A stretch of 8,147 nt of DNA from an uncultured Verrucomicrobiota bacterium (lineage in GTDB: Bacteria; Verrucomicrobiota; Kiritimatiellia; RFP12; UBA1067). Positions 1-6,394 of this stretch are shown here, in pieces. The stretch is taken from positions 1 to 8,147 of the forward strand of contig CAMZDY010000050.1 of assembly GCA_947305585.1 (NCBI GenBank), read 5' to 3'. Made by a program: the position numbers and the translations under genes. The first letter of the stretch is position 1. Every line of letters begins with the position of its first letter. The notes below the pieces were generated by a model. It worked only from the letters and a program-made list of their open reading frames with translations. It made no database searches and was not told where the DNA came from.

Positions 1-24
1 AAATCTGATTTCAAAGCTAAAAGT

Positions 25-30
25 AAAGGA
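25..30 (+). promoter_or_regulatory. Ribosome binding site for the GMP synthase gene
   Basis: AAAGGA ends 7 bases before ATG 38. It matters because the reading frame is open upstream to the window edge. A properly spaced Shine-Dalgarno site here supports translation starting at 38, and hence a stand-alone synthetase subunit, over read-through from an upstream glutaminase domain. Confidence 0.6.
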
Positions 31-37
31 CACAACT

Positions 38-1033
38 ATGAATCAGGCGGAAAAAGAGCGTGCGGCCAAGCTGGGCAAGAAATGGACCCCGGCCGGCTAC
101 ATCAAGAGCGAAATCGAAGCCATTCGCAAGCAGGTTGGCGACAAGAAGGTTCTTTTGGCGATGTCTGGCGGCGTGGATTCGTCCGTTTGCGCGGTGTTGC
201 TGCACAAGGCGATAGGCAAGCAGCTCACCTGCGTATTCGTGGATCACGGCTGCATGCGCAAGAACGAAGCCAAGGAAGTGAAGAAGGTTTTCAAGGGCAA
301 GTTCGGCATCAATCTCATCCAGATCGACGCGGAGGCGCGTTTCCTGGCAAAGGCCAAGGGAATCACCGATCCGGAACTCAAGCGCAAGTGCATCGGCGGC
401 GAGTTCATCCGCGTGTTCGAGGAAGAGGCGGCCAAGCTGGGCAAGATCGAGTTCCTCGGCCAGGGCACCATCTATCCCGACATCGTCGAGAGCGGCGTGG
501 GCGGTCACAAGGCGGTCAAGGCGCACCACAACGTGGGCGGACTTCCCAAGGATATCGGATTCGAAGGGCTCGTGGAGCCGGTCAAGTATCTCTACAAGGA
601 TGAAGTGCGCAAGGTCGGCAAGGCGCTGGGCATCCCGGACGAAATGGTCAACCGTCAGCCGTTCCCGGGTCCGGGCCTGGCGGTGCGTTGCCTCGGGGAG
701 CTCACCAAGGAGAAGCTGGACATCCTGCGCGAAGCCGATTTCATCTTCCGCGACGAGATGGCCAAAGCCAGGCTGGACAGGAAGGCGCAGCAGTTCTTCG
801 CCATCATGACGAACGTGAAGTCGGTGGGCGTCAAGAACAATGCGCGCACTTTCGGTTACGTGATCGCGCTTCGCGCCATCTCCACCGCCCAGTTCGTGAA
901 GGCGGGCATCGTGGAGCTGCCGTTCAAGTTCATGACCAAGGTGGCGGAGAAGATCGCCACCAAGGTGAAGGGTGTCAATCGCGTGGTGTGGGACATCACC
1001 CCCAAGCCCCCGGCTACCATCGAATGGGAATAA
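38..1033 (+). CDS. guaA: GMP synthase, ATP-pyrophosphatase/synthetase subunit (no glutaminase domain seen)
   Basis: The protein (331 aa) converts XMP to GMP using ATP and ammonia or glutamine-derived nitrogen, in cytosolic purine synthesis. It matches the C-terminal two thirds of GuaA. The PP-loop SGGVDSS is at residues 43-49, QGTIYPD at 142-148, KAHHNVGGLP at 161-170 and NRQPFPGPGLAVR at 205-217. The dimerisation-domain ending KPPATIEWE is at 323-331, exactly at the C-terminus as in canonical GuaA. The usual N-terminal class I glutamine amidotransferase domain (about 190 residues) is absent from this ORF, resembling the two-subunit archaeal form. ATG 38 is chosen because AAAGGA lies 7 bases upstream and the preceding 37 bases are AT-rich. 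The same frame is open to the left edge, so a longer upstream extension cannot be formally excluded. gpmI follows after 10 bases. Identity of the synthetase part is very secure; stand-alone status is probable. Confidence 0.95.
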   Translation: MNQAEKERAAKLGKKWTPAGYIKSEIEAIRKQVGDKKVLLAMSGGVDSSVCAVLLHKAIGKQLTCVFVDHGCMRKNEAKEVKKVFKGKFGINLIQIDAEARFLAKAKGITDPELKRKCIGGEFIRVFEEEAAKLGKIEFLGQGTIYPDIVESGVGGHKAVKAHHNVGGLPKDIGFEGLVEPVKYLYKDEVRKVGKALGIPDEMVNRQPFPGPGLAVRCLGELTKEKLDILREADFIFRDEMAKARLDRKAQQFFAIMTNVKSVGVKNNARTFGYVIALRAISTAQFVKAGIVELPFKFMTKVAEKIATKVKGVNRVVWDITPKPPATIEWE

Positions 1034-1037
1034 GGAG
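1032..1037 (+). promoter_or_regulatory. Ribosome binding site deciding the gpmI start
   Basis: AAGGAG overlaps the guaA stop codon (TAA 1031-1033) and ends 6 bases before ATG 1044. It selects 1044 over an upstream in-frame start at 972 that would add 24 residues with no family similarity. Its position inside the stop codon suggests translational coupling of the two genes. Confidence 0.85.
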
Positions 1038-1043
1038 CTAACA

Positions 1044-2630
1044 ATGAGACCGGTAGTATTCATCATCCGCGACGGCTGGGGCGTCAATCCCCGCAAGGAA
1101 GGCAATTCGGTTTTCGGCGCCAGGACGCCGGTGATCGACCAGATCCGGGCGCGCTATCCGCATTGCCTGTTGGACTGCTGCGGCGAGGCGGTGGGCCTGC
1201 CCGACGGCTATCAGGGAAGCTCCGAAGTGGGGCATCTCAACATGGGCGCTGGGCGCATAGTCATCCAGGAGCTGAAACGCATCGACGACGGGCTCTCCTC
1301 GGGCGAGCTTTTCAAGAGCGAAAAGTGGCAGAAGCTGATTGCCGACTGGAAGGCCAACAACTCCACGTTCCATTTCTTCGGTCTCTTGCAGGACGAGGGT
1401 GTGCACGCCCACCAGGAGCACCTTTTCAAACTGATGAAGAGGGCGCGCTCCGAGTTTCCGGAAGGGAAGATCGTGGTGCATCCGTTTCTGGACGGCCGCG
1501 ACACTCCTCCCCGGTCCACGCTCGAATACATCGCCCGGCTCAAAACCGAGTTGGCGGCGGTTGGCAACGCCACGATCGGCACGGCGATGGGCCGCTACTA
1601 CGGCATGGACCGCGTCAAGAACTGGAAACTCACGAGCGAAGCCTACGATTGCATCGTGAGCGCCAAGGGCAAGCCGGCGGCGACCATCGAGGAGTGCGTC
1701 AAGGCGGAGTACGAAAACGGCATGACGCCGGACGGCACTCCGATGACCGACGAGTACATACCCTGCTACACGATCGGCGGCTATGCGGGCATGAAGGACG
1801 GCGACGTCGTCATGCATACCAACTACCGCCAGGATCGTGCCATCCAGTTGACGCAGGCGTTCGTGTGCGACGACTATCCGGGCGAGCGCAGCGCGCGACC
1901 CAAGGTGACGTATCTCGGTTTCACCCGCTACTGGGACGAGTTCGAAGACTATCTCCTGGGCGCGATGGGTGCGGGCGGCGGCATGGACAACCTCCTCGGG
2001 GAGGTGATCTCCAAGGCGGGCATCAAGCAACTTCGCATCGCCGAGACGCAGAAGTTCCGCCATGTCACGAGTTTCTTCAACGGCAAGTCCACCACGCCCA
2101 GCGAGGGCGAGGACCAGGTGGAAGTGAAGAGCCGTTTCGATCCGGCCACGTTCGCTAGCCATCCGGAGATGGATGCCTACAACGTGACGGACGAGCTTCT
2201 GAAGCGGCTGGAGAACAACCCCTACGGCTTCATCGTGGTCAACTACGCCAACTGCGACATGGTGGGCCACACCGGCGACGAGGCGGCGGCCACCAAGGCG
2301 GTGGAAGTGACCGACGAGTGCATCGGCAAGATCCTGCCGCGCCTTCTGGAGCTGGATGCGCACGTGCTCATCTTCGCCGACCACGGCAACGCCGAGCAGA
2401 TGGTGGACTACAAGAGCGGACTCACCAAGACTTCGCACACGCTGAATCTGGTGGACTGCTTCTACGTGGCCAACGATGCGGCCGGAGTTTCGCTCACGCC
2501 GCTCGCCAAGTTGTCGGCGGTGGCGCCCACGGCCCTGCAGATGCTGGGTCTGCCCGTTCCCAGCGAGATGACCACCCCGAGTCTCCTAGCCACCAAAACC
2601 CCGTGGAGCAAAACAGCTCTCAACGTTTAA
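1044..2630 (+). CDS. gpmI: 2,3-bisphosphoglycerate-independent phosphoglycerate mutase
   Basis: This 528-residue enzyme interconverts 3- and 2-phosphoglycerate in lower glycolysis/gluconeogenesis, using two Mn2+ ions and a phosphoserine intermediate. It is a member of the alkaline phosphatase superfamily, close to the usual 510-520 residues. Visible active-site residues are D10 in RDGWG; the phosphorylated serine S60 in SSEVGHLNMGAGR; H121/H123 in GVHAHQEHLF; FLDGRDTPPRS at 148-158; R262 and R265 in YRQDRA; D405 and H409 in NCDMVGHTG; D446-H447 in ADHGNAE; and H465 in SHTLNLV. The full metal-binding set is therefore intact. Small departures from the commonest motif are Cys404 where Pro is usual and LVD at 469-471 where PVP is common. 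It lies 10 bases after guaA and 18 bases before the amidase gene, probably on one transcript. Identity is essentially certain. Confidence 0.97.
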   Translation: MRPVVFIIRDGWGVNPRKEGNSVFGARTPVIDQIRARYPHCLLDCCGEAVGLPDGYQGSSEVGHLNMGAGRIVIQELKRIDDGLSSGELFKSEKWQKLIADWKANNSTFHFFGLLQDEGVHAHQEHLFKLMKRARSEFPEGKIVVHPFLDGRDTPPRSTLEYIARLKTELAAVGNATIGTAMGRYYGMDRVKNWKLTSEAYDCIVSAKGKPAATIEECVKAEYENGMTPDGTPMTDEYIPCYTIGGYAGMKDGDVVMHTNYRQDRAIQLTQAFVCDDYPGERSARPKVTYLGFTRYWDEFEDYLLGAMGAGGGMDNLLGEVISKAGIKQLRIAETQKFRHVTSFFNGKSTTPSEGEDQVEVKSRFDPATFASHPEMDAYNVTDELLKRLENNPYGFIVVNYANCDMVGHTGDEAAATKAVEVTDECIGKILPRLLELDAHVLIFADHGNAEQMVDYKSGLTKTSHTLNLVDCFYVANDAAGVSLTPLAKLSAVAPTALQMLGLPVPSEMTTPSLLATKTPWSKTALNV

Positions 2631-2648
2631 GGGAAGACGCGGCGCATA

Positions 2649-3647
2649 ATGACTAAGGCACTGGGTATTGCGGTTTGCGCATGCCTGGTGCCTTGCATTT
2701 TGTGCGCCGTGGAGGCCTCAAACCGCTACCGTTCGCCGCGCAATCCGGAGCGCAAGATCCGCCAGTCGACGGAGCTTATCGTGTTGCATACGACGGAGGC
2801 TCCGGCCCGGAGTTCGCTCAACAAGCTCTCCGAGCGCGGCGAGGCGCATTTTTGCGTGACCGAAGAGGGTGCCGTATACCGCATCGTCGACCGCGACCGC
2901 GAAGCGTTTCACGCCGGACGTTCGATGTGGAACGGCAAGGAGGACGTGGACAAGTTTTCCATCGGCATCGAGTGCGTGGGCTACCACGACAAGCCAATGC
3001 CGTCGGTGCAGCTTAATGCCATCCGCGATCTGGTGGCGGAACTGAAAACCATGTACCGGCTGAACGATTCGCAGGTGGTGTGCCACAGTCACGTTGCGTA
3101 CGGCGCGCCCAACAAGTGGCAGAAGAAGAATCACCGCGGACGCAAACGCTGCGGAATGCTGTTCGCCATGCCGTCGGTACGGTCTCAGCTGGGACTCAAG
3201 ACGAAACCGAAAATCGATAGGGACGTGCAGGCCAAGCGGCTGACGGTGGGCGACGATTATCTGCGCAAGGTGCTGTACGGCAACGTGGACACGATGCGCC
3301 AGTATTACGCTTCCGCGCCGGCGAAACCGGCACCCAAGGAGGAGCCGAAGAGCGGGATTTTCAGCTGGTTCAGGTCGTCGGCCAAACCGTCCGCGCCAAA
3401 AACTTCCTCCAAGCCCAAAACGGTCGCAGGCACTTTCAAAGCGCCGCCACAGTCTCTGGCCGAACTCAAGGCCCAGGGGTTCAAACAGGTGGGGGTGGTG
3501 ACCAAGGAAGTGACCGCCAGCAAGCTGGTTGGAGCAAGGTGGAATAGGGCGGATACGTATTATACCATACGCAACAAAGTGATCCCCGGCAATACCATAA
3601 ATCCATCAAAGATAGAAATTGGTATGGCAATTTGGATCAAAAAGTGA
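2649..3647 (+). CDS. Exported N-acetylmuramoyl-L-alanine amidase (amidase_2/PGRP fold)
   Basis: This is a 332-residue peptidoglycan hydrolase predicted to cut the bond between N-acetylmuramic acid and L-alanine in the cell wall. A short signal peptide is visible (K3, hydrophobic 4-22, likely cleavage near A20 or A23). The amidase_2 domain covers about 40-182: ELIVLHTTEAP with zinc ligand H47, FSIGIECVG at 103-111, VVCHSHVAYG with H146, and KRCGMLF with C168. K166-x-C168 mirrors K128-x-C130 of T7 lysozyme, so the zinc set looks like His-His-Cys rather than His-His-Asp. Residues 222-265 are a Pro/Lys/Ser-rich linker. The last 60 residues (ending INPSKIEIGMAIWIKK) weakly recall the end of a LysM wall-binding repeat; that is tentative. 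The start has only a weak, distant AAGGGA 14 bases upstream. The last codons contain the next operon's promoter. Confidence 0.88.
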   Translation: MTKALGIAVCACLVPCILCAVEASNRYRSPRNPERKIRQSTELIVLHTTEAPARSSLNKLSERGEAHFCVTEEGAVYRIVDRDREAFHAGRSMWNGKEDVDKFSIGIECVGYHDKPMPSVQLNAIRDLVAELKTMYRLNDSQVVCHSHVAYGAPNKWQKKNHRGRKRCGMLFAMPSVRSQLGLKTKPKIDRDVQAKRLTVGDDYLRKVLYGNVDTMRQYYASAPAKPAPKEEPKSGIFSWFRSSAKPSAPKTSSKPKTVAGTFKAPPQSLAELKAQGFKQVGVVTKEVTASKLVGARWNRADTYYTIRNKVIPGNTINPSKIEIGMAIWIKK

Positions 3648-3660
3648 TATAATATATACG
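3625..3660 (+). promoter_or_regulatory. Extended -10 promoter for the V-ATPase D-I-K operon
   Basis: TGATATAAT at 3645-3653 is a perfect extended -10 element (TGn plus TATAAT at 3648-3653). Its TGn is the amidase TGA stop codon. At 17-base spacing the -35 position holds TGGCAA (3625-3630), a weak match to TTGACA, as is common when an extended -10 is present. Initiation 7-8 bases after the -10 falls at 3660-3661, directly at the ATG of subunit D. The surrounding 60 bases are distinctly AT-rich compared with the flanking coding DNA. Confidence 0.75.
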
Positions 3661-4266
3661 ATGGCTAAGATAAAATTGACTAAAACGGAACTCAAGGCGC
3701 AGACGGACGCGCTCAAGCGTTTCCAGCGCTTTTTGCCGATGTTGCAGCTCAAGAAGCAGCAATTGCAGAGCGAAATAGCCGGCATAACCGCCAAGGCCGA
3801 ACAGGTGGGCGCCAAAGAGCGTGCCGAACGCGCGGCGTTGGACAGGTGGGTAGGGCTTTTCGCCACCGACGAAAGTCTGGTGGAAGGGCTCGTCAAAGTC
3901 AAGAATGTCAAGACCGGCACCGCCAACATCGCGGGTGTGGCCATCCCCACGTTCGAGTCGATCGAGACCGAAGTGAAGGAAATCGATCTTTGGGCCACTC
4001 CGGCCTGGGTGGACGACGCCATCGCCGCCACCACCCGCATTCTCGCCTTGCAGAGCGAGCGCGCGGTATTCGAGGAACAGCGGCGTCTCGTGACCATCGA
4101 ATTGCAGACCACCTCACAGCGGGTGAACCTTTTCGAAAAGGTGAAAATTCCGGAATGCAAGGAGGCGATCCGCGTCATCAAGATCGCCATCGGCGACGAA
4201 CAGACCGCCGCCGTCACTCGCGGCAAGATCGCCAAGGGTCGTGCGCCCAAGGAGGATGCGGCATGA
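3661..4266 (+). CDS. ntpD: V/A-type ATP synthase/ATPase subunit D (central stalk)
   Basis: This 201-residue protein is the central rotor shaft that transmits rotation between the A3B3 head and the membrane ring, on the cytoplasmic side. It has the family's typical N-terminus (MAKIKLTKTELK), a long N-terminal helix to about residue 60, and a variable middle section. The conserved C-terminal helix starts at TSQRVNLFEKVKIPECKEAI (151-170) and continues to about 192. The length is usual for the family. ATG 3661 is preferred over upstream in-frame TTG 3619 because conserved sequence begins here. No Shine-Dalgarno motif lies in the 20 bases before it, and the predicted transcription start is at or next to the ATG, so translation is probably leaderless. 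The stop overlaps the next start as ATGA. A and B subunit genes, usually upstream, are not here. Confidence 0.93.
   Translation: MAKIKLTKTELKAQTDALKRFQRFLPMLQLKKQQLQSEIAGITAKAEQVGAKERAERAALDRWVGLFATDESLVEGLVKVKNVKTGTANIAGVAIPTFESIETEVKEIDLWATPAWVDDAIAATTRILALQSERAVFEEQRRLVTIELQTTSQRVNLFEKVKIPECKEAIRVIKIAIGDEQTAAVTRGKIAKGRAPKEDAA
4249..4255 (+). promoter_or_regulatory. Ribosome binding site for V-ATPase subunit I
   Basis: AAGGAGG, the strongest Shine-Dalgarno sequence in the window, ends 7 bases before ATG 4263. It lies inside the subunit D coding sequence and picks ATG 4263 as the start, giving the 4-base ATGA overlap with D. Confidence 0.88.
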
Positions 4267-5918
4267 TAGTCAAGATGAAACATCTCGACCTCTTGTGCGT
4301 GGCCGGCGTCAAGGACGCCACGCTCAAGGCGCTTCGCGATTTGGGCGCGGTGCATTTGGACTTTTCGGCGGCGCAGGGCGCGGAACTGGCTGCGGCCAAG
4401 GGCGAGGCGGCCGACGCCGAGAAGGCGGTGCGGCTGATTCTCAAGGCCCGCGAGACGTGCGACGCGGTGGAGAAGCGTCCGCATGGCGTGAAGGAAGTGC
4501 TCGGGTTCGATGCGGAACGCACGGAGCTCAAGACCGCGTTGGAGGATCTCCGGAAGGAAATCCGCATCTACGAGCCGTATGGCGATTTCGATCCTGCGCT
4601 CGCGCAGAGTCTCATCGACAAGGGCATCGATCTTTCCAAGGTGGCCGAGTTGCCGGAAAAACTGCCCACTCGCCGGTTGGGAACTATGAAGCGCGAAGAG
4701 GAAAAGATGCAGAACCGCATCAATATCCTGAACGCGCAGATAGCCGGGACGGACGAGGCGCCGATCCTGAAACGGTTCCCGGATATGGCCGACAAGATCG
4801 AATTCGAGGCGGCGCGCGAAATAATGTCCGTTCAGGGCGAGGTGGCGGTGATTTCCGGCTGGATCGCGGAAAAGGGCGTCGAGGCGCTACGCGAGGCTTG
4901 CAGGACGAACGGCTGGGGCGTCTTGCTGCGCGATGCCGCAGGCGGAGAAATGCCGCCCACGCTCATCGAGCCGCCGAAACTCTTCCGTCCCGTGAAGGCG
5001 CTGTTCGACGGGCTGGGCATCGCCCCCGCCTACAACGAGGCCGACGTTTCCGTCCCCTTCATGTGCTACTTCTCCGTTTTCTTCGCCATGCTGGTGGGCG
5101 ACGGCGCGTATGGCGCCATCTTTCTGGCGGCCACGCTGTACGGCTGGTGGAAGACGCGCGAAAAGCGTTCGCCGCTCGCGAAGAGCTGGCTGGTGATGCT
5201 GACGGTCTTTTCGGCGGCCACGGTCGTCTGGGGCATTCTCTCCAACACCTGGTTCGGCGCGGCCATTCCCTGCTGCCGCACCTGGCCCACCGTGGAGTGG
5301 CTGGCGGATCCGAGCTACAAGAACATGATGCTTCTCTGCTTCACCATCGGCGTGTCGCACTTGATGCTGGCCCGCATCTGGAACGGCGTCTGCATGCTGC
5401 CGGATTCCACGTCGATCGCGCAGTTCGGCTGGGCGGGGGTGCTCCTTTTCATGTATATGGTGACCAACTCCATCGTCGGAATTTTCTCCGGTATTCCCGG
5501 TTGGGCGTTTGCCGTTTTCGGCGTGTCGCTCGTGGCGGTGTTCGGTTTCTCGGTGAAACCGAGCGAACTCAAGACGAAGGGCGCGGAGCTTGGAATGCTC
5601 CCCCTCAACATCATGAGCGCCTTGGGCGATATCATCAGCTATGTGCGTCTTTTCGCGGTGGGGCTCGCTTCCGTCAAGGTGGCGGAGAACTTCAACTCGA
5701 TGGCCACCGGGCTCGTGAGTTCCGGCAACGCCGCATGGCTCAACTGCATCATGGCGGTGGCGATGGTGCTCATTCTCGTTCTCGGGCATGCGCTCAACCT
5801 GGCGATGGCGGGGCTTTCCATCCTCGTGCATGCCGTGCGCCTCAATACGCTCGAATTTTCCAACCACAAGGGAGTGTCCTGGTCGGGATACGCCTTCAAA
5901 CCGTTTAAGAAAAATTAA
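4263..5918 (+). CDS. ntpI: V/A-type ATP synthase/ATPase subunit I (membrane stator, a-subunit equivalent)
   Basis: This 551-residue membrane stator carries the ion half-channels next to the K ring and anchors the peripheral stalk. Residues 1 to about 260 are a soluble, charged, helical cytoplasmic domain. From PFMCYFSVFFAMLVGDGAYG (265-284), the conserved first membrane segment, about seven transmembrane helices follow. The essential channel arginine is R462 in ISYVRLFAVGLA, and the second conserved arginine is R526 in LVHAVRLNTLEF near the C-terminus; both match the yeast Vph1 R735/R799 contexts. Family members are commonly 600-660 residues, so this copy is short, with the deficit in the cytoplasmic arm. 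The start is fixed by AAGGAGG and the ATGA overlap with subunit D. Subunit K follows after 20 bases. Confidence 0.93.
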   Translation: MIVKMKHLDLLCVAGVKDATLKALRDLGAVHLDFSAAQGAELAAAKGEAADAEKAVRLILKARETCDAVEKRPHGVKEVLGFDAERTELKTALEDLRKEIRIYEPYGDFDPALAQSLIDKGIDLSKVAELPEKLPTRRLGTMKREEEKMQNRINILNAQIAGTDEAPILKRFPDMADKIEFEAAREIMSVQGEVAVISGWIAEKGVEALREACRTNGWGVLLRDAAGGEMPPTLIEPPKLFRPVKALFDGLGIAPAYNEADVSVPFMCYFSVFFAMLVGDGAYGAIFLAATLYGWWKTREKRSPLAKSWLVMLTVFSAATVVWGILSNTWFGAAIPCCRTWPTVEWLADPSYKNMMLLCFTIGVSHLMLARIWNGVCMLPDSTSIAQFGWAGVLLFMYMVTNSIVGIFSGIPGWAFAVFGVSLVAVFGFSVKPSELKTKGAELGMLPLNIMSALGDIISYVRLFAVGLASVKVAENFNSMATGLVSSGNAAWLNCIMAVAMVLILVLGHALNLAMAGLSILVHAVRLNTLEFSNHKGVSWSGYAFKPFKKN

Positions 5919-5922
5919 CCAA

Positions 5923-5928
5923 AAGGAG
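5923..5928 (+). promoter_or_regulatory. Ribosome binding site for V-ATPase subunit K
   Basis: AAGGAG lies in the 20-base gap between subunits I and K, 10 bases before ATG 5939. A second ATG directly follows (5942), but it would be 13 bases from this site, so 5939 is preferred. Confidence 0.8.
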
Positions 5929-5938
5929 TAAACAAACC

Positions 5939-6394
5939 ATGATGAATGATGCAGCTATGATTGTCGCGGGCGCCATCGCCTGTCTGGGTCTTGCCGGTGC
6001 GGGTTCCGCGTTCGGCACGGGACTTGCCGCCGCCGCAGCGGTTGGCGCCTGGAAGAAGTGCTATGCCGCCAACAAACCGGCGCCGTTCCTGTTGCTGTCG
6101 TTCGTCGGCGCGCCCATCACCCAGACGCTCTACGGAATGATTCTCATGTTCATCATGCTCGGCAAGACGGGTGTGCAGGGTGCCGGGGTTCCCTGCCTCG
6201 TGGCCGGCATATTCGCTGGTCTCGCCATCGGGCTTTCGGCGCTCTTCCAGGGCCGGGCCGGCGCGGCCGCCTGCGATGCGCAGGCCGAGACCAACCAGGG
6301 CTTCACCAACTACCTGGCGGCGCTGGGCATCGTCGAAACCGTCGCCATTTTCGCGATGGTCTTTGCGCTGATCGCGCTGGCGAGCGTAAAGTGA
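5939..6394 (+). CDS. ntpK: V/A-type ATP synthase/ATPase subunit K (rotor ring proteolipid)
   Basis: This 151-residue protein forms the membrane rotor ring that carries ions. It is a duplicated hairpin with four transmembrane helices (about 8-36, 48-75, 80-105, 123-148), the size of double-hairpin V-type proteolipids. The ion-binding glutamate is E133 in GIVETVAIF; the equivalent site in the first hairpin is Q62 in APITQTLYG, so one carboxylate per protomer. T61, Q62, Q104 (LFQGRAGAAA) and E133 line up with the E. hirae NtpK sodium ligands T64, Q65, Q110 and E139. Na+ coupling is therefore likely, by inference from residues only. An N-terminal membrane segment rather than a cleaved signal is normal for the family. 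The stop overlaps the following GTG start as GTGA. Confidence 0.94.
   Translation: MMNDAAMIVAGAIACLGLAGAGSAFGTGLAAAAAVGAWKKCYAANKPAPFLLLSFVGAPITQTLYGMILMFIMLGKTGVQGAGVPCLVAGIFAGLAIGLSALFQGRAGAAACDAQAETNQGFTNYLAALGIVETVAIFAMVFALIALASVK

Noticed and set aside
972..1043. Upstream in-frame start for gpmI adding 24 residues
   Set aside because: The extension lies within the guaA coding sequence and has no family similarity. AAGGAG before 1044 and the conserved N-terminus point to 1044.
1038..2438. Long minus-strand open frame (466 codons) opposite gpmI
   Set aside because: It mirrors the third-position GC bias of gpmI, is rich in His/Arg/Ala, and has no recognisable motif; gpmI has its full catalytic set.
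2631..2648. Possible terminator or promoter between gpmI and the amidase gene
   Set aside because: The 18-base gap has no hairpin with a T tract and no -10-like sequence, so the genes are most simply cotranscribed.
3559..3570. Minus-strand TGGTATAATAC, identical over 11 bases to the nifJ promoter's -10 region
   Set aside because: No acceptable -35 box lies 16-18 bases upstream on that strand, and the bases are explained by codons for Tyr-Tyr-Thr in the amidase. An antisense promoter is possible but unsupported.
4887..5867. Minus-strand open frame (326 codons) opposite subunit I
   Set aside because: A shadow frame dominated by His/Arg/Glu; the + strand encodes a clear V-ATPase subunit.
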